Made by a program: the position numbers and the translations under genes. From contig NZ_QGMY01000002.1 of the NCBI RefSeq assembly GCF_003173355.1, forward strand, positions 186,001 through 250,000: a stretch of 64,000 bases of DNA. Reading direction: 5' to 3'. Below are positions 26,828-35,966 of this stretch, piece after piece. Origin of the DNA: Methanospirillum lacunae. Lineage in GTDB: Archaea > Halobacteriota > Methanomicrobia > Methanomicrobiales > Methanospirillaceae. Positions within the stretch are counted from its first letter, which is position 1. Every line of letters starts with the position of its first letter. The notes below the pieces were generated by a model. It made no database searches. It was not told the DNA's origin and worked only from the letters and a program-made list of their open reading frames with translations.

Positions 26828-27608
26828 TCTCAAGCCGGTATGCGTCAATCAGGTCGGCTGCAAAGTCTGCAAGGGTTGGAATCAACCTGAAGAGTCCGTA
26901 GGCGAGACCGACAAGAAACACCAGTGCAAGCCCTTCTGCAATAATATTGTGAGCCCAGAAGAAACTTGCATACCCTGGTTCAGGGCTTCCGGTAATGTCC
27001 GGGAGCCACGTAAACCACTGTTCTGTATACGCGATTACTACGCCCGTATTTCTGAATAGGTTGAGGATATAGATCGGGGGAACGACGAGCAGAAATGCCA
27101 GGGCTTTTTGTCTCCAGGTTGTCGGTACCGCTGCTGCAACCCCGAGCATAATAGCAATTGCCTGTATTCCCGTGCAGGCAAGGATGATCTCAACCCTGAA
27201 GTGCCCGTGTTGCAGTGTGTTCCATAGAACCTGATCAAATGGAAAGTTGAAGAAATTTAAAAACATCCCGGTGTTGCTAATTACAAGGCTGATTAGTGCA
27301 TTGCCCAAAGGCTCGTAAAAAGCAAATGGAGCATAGATAAGGAATGAAACTCCAGCAGCCCGGGTAAGTTGATATACTACCTCCTGGTCATTGAGGAGCA
27401 TTCTGATTGTTGCCCAAAGAAATGGAAGTGAAAGAAGGGCCATTACCGGGTATAAGAGATTTGTTTCTTCAATCCATGCAGGAACACCGCTTATCAGGAC
27501 GCATACGATGGATATCCATGCGATGATTGCTGTATATTTGCGATGTCTGCCTGGAATCAGCGAAAGAAGAAAGAATACGCACGAGAGAGGGATAAACAAT
27601 TCCAGCAT
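26799..27608 (-). CDS. artA: Archaeosortase (ArtA-like transpeptidase)
   Basis: The 269-residue polytopic membrane protein has the exosortase/archaeosortase catalytic triad: Cys145 in IILACTGIQAIAI, Arg186 in LNLFRNTGVV, and His220 in FFWAHNIIAEGLAL. Archaeosortases cut C-terminal PGF-CTERM-type signals and hand the protein to a lipid anchor at the cell surface. It ends tail-to-tail with a CDP-alcohol phosphatidyltransferase gene; a similar lipid enzyme (PssA) is needed for ArtA processing in haloarchaea. A possible substrate is the TPR protein at 28207. Confidence 0.92.
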   Translation of the reverse strand: MLELFIPLSCVFFLLSLIPGRHRKYTAIIAWISIVCVLISGVPAWIEETNLLYPVMALLSLPFLWATIRMLLNDQEVVYQLTRAAGVSFLIYAPFAFYEPLGNALISLVISNTGMFLNFFNFPFDQVLWNTLQHGHFRVEIILACTGIQAIAIMLGVAAAVPTTWRQKALAFLLVVPPIYILNLFRNTGVVIAYTEQWFTWLPDITGSPEPGYASFFWAHNIIAEGLALVFLVGLAYGLFRLIPTLADFAADLIDAYRLEITNIAGRGR

Positions 27609-27754
27609 TAGTCTCTTGTATATGTTTTGTCTCCAGATAATTATTCAGTCATTATTATCGAAAAAGTGCGAAAATGTCTCTGAATTATTCGTCAAATGAA
27701 CGAAGCGCTATTGATCTTATAAAAGCCTAAAATACTTTCTGGTCAGATACCTAT

Positions 27755-28069
27755 ATGATGTTCTGTTTAAAGTGCGGAAGAATGCTTAAAAATCAGGGCG
27801 GTAGTTTTGTTTGTCCGGGCTGTGGATGGACAAAAGAAGATGCGCCCGGAAATCTGATGACCAAGGTTGATAAAAGAAAAGAGAAGGAGATTGTCATTGT
27901 CGATGACACCGAAAAGATCCATACTCTCCCGACCATTGCTATCCGATGTCCGGAATGTGGTAATAATGAAGCCGAATGGTGGCTCCGTCAGCTCAGGTCT
28001 GCTGATGAGAGTGAAGTCAGATTCTTCCGCTGCACAAAATGTTCCAAGACCTGGAGAGAGTACGATTAA
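27755..28069 (+). CDS. tfs: Transcription factor S (TFIIS/RPB9-like)
   Basis: The protein has two zinc ribbons: the N-terminal CLKCGRML...CPGCGW and the C-terminal CPECGNNEAEWWLRQLRSADESEVRFFRCTKCSKTW. The latter includes a RSADE loop in the place of the TFIIS RSADE cleavage motif. TFS rescues backtracked RNA polymerase by stimulating transcript cleavage. The acidic pair D-E is intact, so cleavage stimulation is expected. A TATAAAA at about 27718 gives it a short-leader promoter. Confidence 0.96.
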   Translation: MMFCLKCGRMLKNQGGSFVCPGCGWTKEDAPGNLMTKVDKRKEKEIVIVDDTEKIHTLPTIAIRCPECGNNEAEWWLRQLRSADESEVRFFRCTKCSKTWREYD

Positions 28070-28206
28070 TCACCCTTTCAACCAAATTTCATCAATCTGA
28101 TCACGGTTTGAAACAGTAATTATCATCCTTTTCTTTTTTTCTGATCGTGAATCGTTTCTATATCAATTCTGCTCATTATTAATAACAATAAATGAAATGA
28201 GGGTTT

Positions 28207-28995
28207 GTGAAGTCCAATTCATTGTTATTGATCATTCTCATTCTGGCCTGCTCCAGTATTGTTGTGCATGCTGACAAAACAGCCATCAATCTTGACACAG
28301 ATGGTAATAATTTTATATCTGCAGGAAAGTACCAGGAAGCGCTTGATGCGTATTCAAAATCTGCAGAATTAGATCCTTCGTATGCACAGGCATGGAATGG
28401 AAAAGGTGTTTCACTGTTTTATCTCAGACGGTATGATGAGGCTCTTGAGGCCTATGATACAGCCCTTGCTCTTGACTCACAGTTTATCAGCGTATACAAC
28501 AATCAGGGTCGCTCCCTGTCTGAAATTGATAAGAATGAGGATGCACTGAAATCATTTGATAAAGCGGTTGAACTAAATCCTAAATTTGCAGAGGCCTGGT
28601 TCAACAAAGGAAAAGTTCTTGAAAAGATGGGAAAGAATGAATCAGCGCAGGAGGCTTTTAATAAGTCTTTGGAGAATGATTCCCTGACTGGGAAACAATG
28701 GTCAGTAAAGGGACTGACATTTTATGAACATGGGATGTACCAGGCAGCAGTTGATGCTTTTGATCGTGCCATCCTGAAAGATCCTTCTGATGCAAATTCC
28801 TGGCATGCGAAAGGTGATGCTTTACGAGGACTAGGCAAAACTGATGAAGCAGGTGAAATGTACGAAAAATCCATTTCTCTTAACCCACAGTTATCAAATC
28901 CTCTGACCAAACACACACCGTTTCCGATCTTCAGTCTGGTCCTGAGTCTTTTTCTGGTTGTAGCAATTCGATCAGGAAAGATAAAGTTCAGGTAA
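28207..28995 (+). CDS. Surface TPR protein with C-terminal sorting-like tail
   Basis: The GTG start (preceded by GAGGG) opens a signal peptide (SLLLIILILACSSIVVHA). About five TPR repeats follow (for example SYAQAWNGKGVSLFYLRRYDEALEAYDTALALD). The C-terminus is tripartite: a short T-P-F-P motif, a hydrophobic stretch (IFSLVLSLFLVVAI) and a basic end (RSGKIKFR). That layout resembles archaeosortase-recognised signals, although the exact PGF motif is absent. The artA gene is only 0.6 kb away. A simple C-terminal membrane anchor is the alternative. Confidence 0.85.
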   Translation: MKSNSLLLIILILACSSIVVHADKTAINLDTDGNNFISAGKYQEALDAYSKSAELDPSYAQAWNGKGVSLFYLRRYDEALEAYDTALALDSQFISVYNNQGRSLSEIDKNEDALKSFDKAVELNPKFAEAWFNKGKVLEKMGKNESAQEAFNKSLENDSLTGKQWSVKGLTFYEHGMYQAAVDAFDRAILKDPSDANSWHAKGDALRGLGKTDEAGEMYEKSISLNPQLSNPLTKHTPFPIFSLVLSLFLVVAIRSGKIKFR

Positions 28996-29088
28996 TTTTA
29001 CAAGGGAGATCTCTCTCTTATTTGAAATTTTTATTTTACTGGTAAGATCTGACAAAAGACTGTATAACAGGTTTATAAAAAAAGAGGG

Positions 29089-31155
29089 TTAGTAAAGACC
29101 CTGTGCCTTGACACGATACATCTGCCAGAGAAGTCTGCCGACAACCCGGTAGGTGAAATCAAGTTCTTCAAAACTCGGGATGTTGTGAGCATGAAGAATC
29201 TTACGTCCTCTGTTCATCGACTCACCACCAAGTAATGTGGGAATGAGTCTTTTGTCTGTAGAACTTGAGAATTTCAGAATCTGGTTTGCCATCTGCTCTG
29301 AACTTAAGATGTTGTTTGGGAATCCTACGATGAAACACATATCCCAGAGTGCATCATTCTTTGCCAGAACCTCAAAGGTCTTCCTGAACCGTTCCTCACT
29401 TGCATCACCAAGCAGGTCGATTGGGTTGCCCTTATTCCAGAATTCTGGGAGGAACTCATTCATCTCTTTGATCAGGTAGTCTGGAAGATCAATGAGTTTG
29501 ATTCCATACCTTTCGGCGTAATCCGAGGAGAGCACTGCGAATCCTCCGGCATTAGTGACCACAATTGCTCTGCGGCCTTTTGGATACCGTTTTGGATGTG
29601 ACAGCATCTCTGCTGCATGGAATGCACCGGTAAGGGTGTGCACGACCAGCACTCCGGATTTTCTGAATGCTTCCATGTACACATCATATGAACCGGAGAG
29701 CGAGCCGGTGTGTGAGGCAGCTGCTGCCTGGCCACGTGCAGATGATCCTGCCTTCAGGGCAACGACCGGTTTATGCCTGGTGACTTCACTGACGACCTCC
29801 ATGAAGGCCTTGCCGTTTTTGATCTGCTCTATGTAGGTGATGATAACGTCTGTACTTGGATCTGCTGCAGCAGCCCGAAGATAATCAAAGAAGTTCAGGT
29901 CTGCCTGGTTTCCGACAGAAACTACCATCGAAAAGCCGATATCCTTGGTCAGTGAGAAGTCAACCACTGTGTTGACAATTGCACCACTCTGAGAGATGAA
30001 TGCAATATTACCCGGGTTTGGTGACTGAGCTACGTAGGTTGTATCAAGTCCGATTGGCGGGATGATCAAACCGAGACAGTTTGGACCAACGATCCTGGTC
30101 CCATACTTGTGGGCGATCTGGACAATCCGGTCCTCAAGCATATGACCTTCTTCGCTCATCTCCTTGAAACCGGCCGTGATCACAACAGCGATCTTCACGC
30201 CTTTCTTACCGCACTCTTCCATAACTCCTGGAACGTGCCTGGCAGGAACAGTGATAACCGCAAGATCTACTGTTTCTTCCGGCACATCAAGGATAGACGG
30301 AAATGCCTGGAGTCCCTGGATTGAATCACGTTTGTTGTTGATTGGATAGACTTTTCCCGGGAAGTGCAGGAGGTTGTGCATAACTGCGTACCCCATCTTG
30401 CTCTTCTCATCAGATGCACCGATGACCGCTACGGATTTTGGTTTAAAGTAATCTATCGGGACCTCCATCCTGGTATCACTTTCAAGCAGTTGGATGTTAT
30501 CGTCCATGATAACACGGGCATCAACTGCACAGGCACCAGAATCGTAAAGTCGTATCGGGTTGACATCAAACTCACGGAGTTCTGTCTGATCCTGGAACAT
30601 CTTGCAGATGTTCTTGATGATCTGGATGAGAACCTCTTCGTCTTTTGGTTTGGAGCCACGGTATCCGGTGATGAGCGGATATGAGTTGATCTCCTTGACC
30701 ATCTCCCGAATTTCCTGCTCATCAATAGGAAGAATCCGCAGTGTTACATCCTTCATCAGTTCGACAAGGGTTCCACCGACACCAAAGGTGATAACTTTCC
30801 CAAACGTCGGATCAGTTTTTCCTCCGATGATTAGTTCAAGACCCGGAAAAGCCTGGTTCTCAACGATTACACCGGTGATCTCTGCCTGGGGATTATATGC
30901 CCTGGCACCTGAAACGATCTGGTTAAAGGCCGACTGGGCTGCTTCCTTGGTACCGACTCCGACGATAACGCCACCTGCATCACTCTTGTGAATGATCTGT
31001 GGTGAGATGATCTTCATTACTACCGGAAAGCCGATGGCCTCTGCAGCCTCTCCAGCATCCTCGGCACGGGTGACTATCCTGTACTTGGGGGTCGGAATTC
31101 CATACTTGTTGAGGAGATCGTACCCCTCAGACTCACTGAGCATCCATTCTGCCAT
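29089..31155 (-). CDS. acd: Acetate-CoA ligase (ADP-forming), fused beta-alpha chain
   Basis: This 688-residue NDP-forming acyl-CoA synthetase has the ATP-grasp (beta) part first (residues 1-230: FPVVMKIISPQIIHKSDAGGVIVGV) and the CoA-binding/ligase (alpha) part after it (from KSVAVIGASDEKSKMGYAVMHNLLHFPGKVYPINNK). It interconverts acetyl-CoA + ADP + Pi with acetate + ATP + CoA. In a methanogen it may salvage or assimilate acetate or other short acids. The gene is divergent from an AMP-forming acetyl-CoA synthetase, with a 20-bp perfect palindrome between them, so the two reactions may be co-regulated. Confidence 0.93.
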   Translation of the reverse strand: MAEWMLSESEGYDLLNKYGIPTPKYRIVTRAEDAGEAAEAIGFPVVMKIISPQIIHKSDAGGVIVGVGTKEAAQSAFNQIVSGARAYNPQAEITGVIVENQAFPGLELIIGGKTDPTFGKVITFGVGGTLVELMKDVTLRILPIDEQEIREMVKEINSYPLITGYRGSKPKDEEVLIQIIKNICKMFQDQTELREFDVNPIRLYDSGACAVDARVIMDDNIQLLESDTRMEVPIDYFKPKSVAVIGASDEKSKMGYAVMHNLLHFPGKVYPINNKRDSIQGLQAFPSILDVPEETVDLAVITVPARHVPGVMEECGKKGVKIAVVITAGFKEMSEEGHMLEDRIVQIAHKYGTRIVGPNCLGLIIPPIGLDTTYVAQSPNPGNIAFISQSGAIVNTVVDFSLTKDIGFSMVVSVGNQADLNFFDYLRAAAADPSTDVIITYIEQIKNGKAFMEVVSEVTRHKPVVALKAGSSARGQAAAASHTGSLSGSYDVYMEAFRKSGVLVVHTLTGAFHAAEMLSHPKRYPKGRRAIVVTNAGGFAVLSSDYAERYGIKLIDLPDYLIKEMNEFLPEFWNKGNPIDLLGDASEERFRKTFEVLAKNDALWDMCFIVGFPNNILSSEQMANQILKFSSSTDKRLIPTLLGGESMNRGRKILHAHNIPSFEELDFTYRVVGRLLWQMYRVKAQGLY

Positions 31156-31214
31156 GAATCAACCTCATATCATCAGAACTCTGCTGTCTTTCATAAGCAG
31201 CAAAGTTCTACAAA

Positions 31215-31234
31215 TGACGAAGTTAACTTCGTCA
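31215..31234. promoter_or_regulatory. 20-bp perfect palindrome between divergent acd and acs
   Basis: TGACGAAGTTAACTTCGTCA is an exact palindrome in the 231-bp gap between the two acetate-activating genes. A TATA-like CCATATAAA lies 30 bp downstream on the acs side. A perfect dyad of this length between divergent promoters is a strong operator candidate for a dimeric regulator. The regulator is not known. Confidence 0.6.
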
Positions 31235-31386
31235 CTTTCGTACCTATTTTGTAAACCACCATTCCATATAAACAATTGTAATTATTGTTCATGATGAATG
31301 AATCGAGTCAGGAAAGGCTTTTAGGAATTGTCCATGATAAATGATGATAGTTTAGGAGTGCAGTTTTGCATCCAGGAGATGACCAT

Positions 31387-33255
31387 ATGTCGGGAAATAT
31401 TTACTACCCGGATTCCTCCTACAAGGAGACGGCAAAGATCCATAATTACTCTGATAAATACCAGGAGTTCACGAAAGATCCTGATGCATTCTGGAGAAGG
31501 ATCGCATCAGATCTCCTCTGGTTTGAGCCCTGGGATCAGGTGCGGGTCTGGGATCACCCGTTTGCCCGCTGGTTTACCAATGCAAAACTCAATATAACAT
31601 ATAATTGTCTTGAACGTCACCTGAACAATGATCGTCGCAATAAGGTAGCCATCTGCTGGGTTGGTGAAAATAACAGGGAACGTATCCTGACGTATTACCA
31701 ACTTCACAAAGATGTGATGAGGTTTGCAAACGGGCTTAAATCTCTTGGAGTTACCAAGGGAGACCGGGTCTGTATTTACATGCCTGCAATTCCTGAAATG
31801 GTTGTAGCAATGCTTGCCTGTGCCAGGATTGGAGCAGTCCACACCGTGGTGTTCGCAGGTTATGGGGCAAAGGCACTCAATGAACGCATCACCGGTTCTC
31901 AGTCAAAGGTGGTCATCACAGCCGACTCAACAGTGCGACGCGGTGGAAGTATCCCGCTCAAACCTATTGTTGAAGAAGCAATCATCAATGCCCCAATGGT
32001 TGAGAAGGTTGTGGTCCTGCGGACACAGGAACCAAAAGTCGGACTTCTTGATGACCTTGAGATTGATTTTGAAGACCTGATGAGTTCTGTACCACGCCAG
32101 TGTCCGCCAGAACCGGTGGGGTCAGAGGATCCGCTGTTTATCCTGTATACCTCAGGAACTACCGGAGCTCCAAAGGGGATTGTACATGCTGCAGGCGGGT
32201 ACATGGTTGGGGCATATTATACAACCAAGTACGTCCTGACGCTGCAGGAGAATGATTTGTACTGGTGTACTGCTGATCCCGGGTGGATTACCGGACACAC
32301 CTATGGGACATATGGGCCACTCCTTGTAGGAGGGACGATCTTCATGACCGAGTACACGCCTGATTATCCTGATCCCGGGGTTTGGTGGAGGCTTATTGAG
32401 GAGTACGGAGTCTCTATCTTTTACACTGCACCAACTGCAATCAGGATGTTTATGAAAGTCGGAAGTGAAATCCCTGACAAATCTGATCTTTCATCACTTC
32501 GGATCCTGGGGTCTGTTGGAGAACCTCTGAACCCTGAGGCTTTCGAGTGGTTTTATCATAATATCGGCAAGGATCACTGCCCGATACTTGATACCTGGTG
32601 GCAGACAGAGACCGGTATGCATATGATCACGACGATGGTGGGTGAGCCGATGAAACCCGGGTTTGCCGGAAAACCGATTCCCGGGATAGTAGCCGATGTG
32701 GTTAATGATGAAGGTGATCCGGTTCCGTCTGGAACAACCGGGTTCCTTGCCATAAAAGAGCCTTGGCCGTCGATGATGCAGATGGTCCACCAGAATGAAG
32801 AGCGTTACAGGGGATACTGGAATTTTGGTAAATACCATTATTACAGCACCAACGATCTGGCAGTAAAAGATGATGACGGGTACATCATGCTTCTTGGAAG
32901 GTCAGATGACATCATCATTGTTGCCGGGCATAATGTGGGAACAGCAGAAATAGAAAGTGCACTTGTTTCACACCAGTCTGTTGCCGAGGCAGCAGCAATC
33001 GGCAAGCCTGATGATCTCAAAGGCAACCTGATCAAAGCATTTGTCATATTGCGCAATGGAGTAATTCCAACTCCAAAGCTCATTCATGATCTCAAATATC
33101 ATGTCAGGATGATGCTCGGCCCGATTTCTGTTCCCGCAGAACTTGAATTTGTCGAAACCCTTCCAAAGACACGAAGCGGAAAGATTATGCGGAGAGTCTT
33201 AAAGGCACGAGAGATGGGGATGGATCCGGGTGATGTCTCAACCCTGGAAGAATAA
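31387..33255 (+). CDS. acsA: Acetyl-CoA synthetase (AMP-forming)
   Basis: This acyl-adenylate enzyme activates acetate through acetyl-AMP. The AMP-binding motif is YTSGTTGAPKGIVHAAGGY, followed by DTWWQTETG and YYSTNDLAVKDDDGYIMLLGRSDDIIIVAGHNVGTAEIES. The C-terminal Lys in TRSGKIMRR is the usual acetylation site. The ATG at 31387 is preceded by AGGAGATGA, which makes it a better start than the TTG at 31366. Hydrogenotrophic methanogens of this group need acetate as a carbon source, which this gene supplies. Confidence 0.95.
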   Translation: MSGNIYYPDSSYKETAKIHNYSDKYQEFTKDPDAFWRRIASDLLWFEPWDQVRVWDHPFARWFTNAKLNITYNCLERHLNNDRRNKVAICWVGENNRERILTYYQLHKDVMRFANGLKSLGVTKGDRVCIYMPAIPEMVVAMLACARIGAVHTVVFAGYGAKALNERITGSQSKVVITADSTVRRGGSIPLKPIVEEAIINAPMVEKVVVLRTQEPKVGLLDDLEIDFEDLMSSVPRQCPPEPVGSEDPLFILYTSGTTGAPKGIVHAAGGYMVGAYYTTKYVLTLQENDLYWCTADPGWITGHTYGTYGPLLVGGTIFMTEYTPDYPDPGVWWRLIEEYGVSIFYTAPTAIRMFMKVGSEIPDKSDLSSLRILGSVGEPLNPEAFEWFYHNIGKDHCPILDTWWQTETGMHMITTMVGEPMKPGFAGKPIPGIVADVVNDEGDPVPSGTTGFLAIKEPWPSMMQMVHQNEERYRGYWNFGKYHYYSTNDLAVKDDDGYIMLLGRSDDIIIVAGHNVGTAEIESALVSHQSVAEAAAIGKPDDLKGNLIKAFVILRNGVIPTPKLIHDLKYHVRMMLGPISVPAELEFVETLPKTRSGKIMRRVLKAREMGMDPGDVSTLEE

Positions 33256-33297
33256 TCTATCCAACTCTTTATATACTGATTTATTACATTTATAAAT

Positions 33298-33858
33298 ATG
33301 ACTGGCAGTCCAGAGAACTCTTTGCGGATAGAAAATATTGTTGCATCCGCGAAGATTAGCGATTCCCTCAACCTGCCTCAGATCGCCTCCAGCATCAAGG
33401 ATGCAGAGTATAATAAAAAACGCTTCCCGGGAGTTGTAATCAGGATGCAGGATCCAAAGATTGCAGCTTTGGTTTTTGGATCAGGAAAAGTTGTCCTTAC
33501 CGGGGCAAAGAGCATGGAGAGCCTGACCCGGGGTCTTGATATTCTTGGTGAACTGCTACGCAATCTAGAGATTGATATTACAACCGAGCTGAGTTATAAA
33601 GTTCAGAATATTGTAACATCGGCAGATCTGGGCGCAGGAATTAATCTTAATAAGATAGCAGTGGGATTCAATCTTGAAAAGATTGAGTATGAACCTGAGC
33701 AATTTCCAGGGCTTGTATACCGGCTTGATGAGCCAAAAGTTGTTGTTCTGTTGTTTGGATCTGGTAAACTGATCATCACCGGCGGGAAAGAACCGGAAGA
33801 TGCCAGACGAGCAGTCCTTAAGATTGTTGATGACCTTAAAGGTCTCGGCTTGCTCTAA
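33298..33858 (+). CDS. tbp: TATA-box-binding protein
   Basis: The 186-residue protein has the two-fold repeated saddle: EYNKKRFPGVVIRMQDPKIAALVFGSGKVVLTGAKS and then EYEPEQFPGLVYRLDEPKVVVLLFGSGKLIITGGK. It recruits TFB and RNA polymerase to archaeal promoters. The start is directly downstream of a TATA-like ATTTATAAAT, consistent with a near-leaderless transcript. It is followed by an HTH regulator gene in the same direction. Confidence 0.97.
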   Translation: MTGSPENSLRIENIVASAKISDSLNLPQIASSIKDAEYNKKRFPGVVIRMQDPKIAALVFGSGKVVLTGAKSMESLTRGLDILGELLRNLEIDITTELSYKVQNIVTSADLGAGINLNKIAVGFNLEKIEYEPEQFPGLVYRLDEPKVVVLLFGSGKLIITGGKEPEDARRAVLKIVDDLKGLGLL

Positions 33859-33939
33859 ACTCTAATTTAATCCCTCTGTTTTTAAATAATCGTATTTGTA
33901 TATTTATAAATACAATAAAAGAGACTTCAGTAATTGCAT

Positions 33940-34353
33940 ATGCATTTTTCTGCTGAAAATCAAATAGTGGATGCTGATCAGGAAGGTCTTTTTTCGACCC
34001 GAGAAGAAGAGATCACTCTGATGCTCACAAGGGCGGGAGTAAGGCAGAACCATGCACGCGTTCTTGTCTTTCTATTTGGTCGTTCAGATCAGACTTCACG
34101 TGATATCGAACGTGGAACATTGCTCAGGCAGCCTGAAGTGAGCATTGCCATAAATTACCTTATCGGTCAGGGATGGGCAAAAGTTGCAAGTCTTATTACG
34201 GAAAATAAAGGAAGACCTGTGAAACTCTACCAGCTTGCAGTCACTATTGACACTATCCTTGATGATATCAAAAAAGAGAAAGAAGAGGAGTATACTACCA
34301 GGGTTGATCTTATCGAGAACGTCAGGAAACTTGTTCACGAGTCAGGGTACTGA
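33940..34353 (+). CDS. Winged-helix transcriptional regulator
   Basis: The 137-residue protein has a helix-turn-helix around LTRAGVRQNHARVLVFLFGRSDQTSRDIERGTLLRQPEVSIAINYLIGQGWAK. A wing (KGRPVKLYQLAV) and a charged helical tail follow. The pattern is MarR/TrmB-like; many methanogens encode such proteins near general transcription factors. The ATG at 33940 is used, with a TATA-like TTATAAATAC about 35 bp upstream. The target is unknown. Confidence 0.8.
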   Translation: MHFSAENQIVDADQEGLFSTREEEITLMLTRAGVRQNHARVLVFLFGRSDQTSRDIERGTLLRQPEVSIAINYLIGQGWAKVASLITENKGRPVKLYQLAVTIDTILDDIKKEKEEEYTTRVDLIENVRKLVHESGY

Positions 34354-34356
34354 TCT

Positions 34357-35058
34357 CTACTCCTCTTTGATTCCCAGGATCCGGCAATCATCATTCTCAC
34401 CAACGATGACTGTCATGATATCGGAAAATTCGGCCATAATACCACACCCGACGACACCAGGAATATTGTTAATTTCTGATTCCAATGCCTGTGGGTCTTT
34501 GATAGGACCTGAATGGTAGTCCAGAATGATGTTTCCGTTATCTGAAAGAACCGGGCCGTCTTTTTTAACACCGTCTCTTACTACAACAACGCCACCCATC
34601 TGTTCGAGCTTTCGGGTGACATGTCCGAGTGCAAATGGTATAACCTCAACAGGAACCGGGCCTGAGAGCTGATCACAGAGTTTAGAGGAGTCAGCGACGA
34701 TGATGAGGCGCTTTGATGCATCTGCAACGCATCGTTCCCTGACCTGGGCTGCACCCCGGCCTTTGATAAGCATCAGTGATGGATCGATCTGGTCAGCGCC
34801 ATCAATGGTGAGATCGATCTGTGATACATCATCTAGTGAAGCCAGGGGAATTCCTCTTTCCCTGGCTTTCATTGCTGTTTGAATCGAGGTAGGAACCCCG
34901 GTGATCCGAAGACCGCCTTTTATCCGTTCTGCAAGGCGATCCATCGTGAACGCAACAGTTGACCCGGTTCCAAGCCCGACTATCATACCATCGCGTACAT
35001 ATTCGGCAGCCTTGTATCCGGCATTCTCTTTCGGATTTCCATTCCCGGATTTCGTCAT
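34357..35058 (-). CDS. rpiA: Ribose-5-phosphate isomerase A
   Basis: The 233-residue RpiA interconverts ribose-5-phosphate and ribulose-5-phosphate. Visible motifs are IVGLGTGSTVAFTMDRLAE, LTIDGADQIDPSLMLIKGRGAAQVRERCVAD (catalytic Asp/Lys region) and the C-terminal GVVGCGIMAEF. It is downstream of surE in the same direction with a 27-bp gap, a nucleotide/pentose-phosphate pair. Confidence 0.96.
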   Translation of the reverse strand: MTKSGNGNPKENAGYKAAEYVRDGMIVGLGTGSTVAFTMDRLAERIKGGLRITGVPTSIQTAMKARERGIPLASLDDVSQIDLTIDGADQIDPSLMLIKGRGAAQVRERCVADASKRLIIVADSSKLCDQLSGPVPVEVIPFALGHVTRKLEQMGGVVVVRDGVKKDGPVLSDNGNIILDYHSGPIKDPQALESEINNIPGVVGCGIMAEFSDIMTVIVGENDDCRILGIKEE

Positions 35059-35085
35059 TACCGGTCAGGTTTGAAGCAGAATGTC

Positions 35086-35886
35086 TTAAGTCTGCTGGCC
35101 CGGGCTGCCTGAAAAGAGTTCACCAAAACAGGAAGTTGCCTTGTACGAGGTGCAGTCCAGAGTTATCGGAGTGACAGAAATATTGCCCATTCTGACTGCA
35201 TGAACATCAGTTCCATCTGGTGCGTCCTCAATCAGAGGTCCGTTGATCCAGTAATACGGTTTTCCCCTTGGGTCAAGTCGTTTTTCCACTCCAGTCTCAA
35301 AGAGCCGTTCTCCAAGAGTAGTCACTTCGTACCCTCCTTTGATAACTGATGGAATGTTTACATTGACCACATCGGTGTGCTTTGGGAAACCCTGCGTAAA
35401 TATCCGTGAAATGACGTCCCTGACAACCATCTTAGATCCATCAAAACGTGATCCTGGAAACTTCGGATTGTCAAACTTCTCTGCCTGATCCTCTACCTGT
35501 AGTGAAAATGCAACTGCCTGTATCCCCTGGTTTGCTGCTTCCAGAGCAGCGCCAACAGTTCCGGATGTAGTTATTGCCTCTGCTGAAACATTTTCACCGA
35601 TGTTTATCCCGGAAACCACCATATCCGGTTTAAGATTTAAAGCAAAAAGGCCGAGAATTACCGAATCAGTAGGTTTTCCTCCGACTGAGTATGCCTTCAC
35701 TCCATTGTAGGATATTTCGTTAACCCTGAGGGGTTCAAAGATGGAGACTGACCTCCCAACTGCACTCTGCTGTGTTGCCGGGGCGCAGACGATAACTTCT
35801 GCAATATCTTTCAATACGTCGTATGCTGCCCAGAGACCTTCTGAATTAACACCATCATCGTTGGTCAGCAGGATGCGGGGTACCAT
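35086..35886 (-). CDS. surE: 5'/3'-nucleotidase SurE
   Basis: SurE is a metal-dependent phosphatase of nucleoside monophosphates. Its N-terminal metal site is clear (ILLTNDDGVNSEGL), followed by VIVCAPATQQSAVGRSVS and SGINIGENVSAEAITTSGTVGAALEAA. The ATG at 35886 gives the typical short N-terminus before ILLTNDDG; an in-frame ATG 12 bp upstream is an alternative. It pairs with rpiA. Confidence 0.95.
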   Translation of the reverse strand: MVPRILLTNDDGVNSEGLWAAYDVLKDIAEVIVCAPATQQSAVGRSVSIFEPLRVNEISYNGVKAYSVGGKPTDSVILGLFALNLKPDMVVSGINIGENVSAEAITTSGTVGAALEAANQGIQAVAFSLQVEDQAEKFDNPKFPGSRFDGSKMVVRDVISRIFTQGFPKHTDVVNVNIPSVIKGGYEVTTLGERLFETGVEKRLDPRGKPYYWINGPLIEDAPDGTDVHAVRMGNISVTPITLDCTSYKATSCFGELFSGSPGQQT

Positions 35887-35966
35887 TACCCAATACATTA
35901 CCCGGAGAGAGTAAGAGGATGACTGATCAGGGGAATTATGCGTGATGAACTCTAACCTGTTCTACA

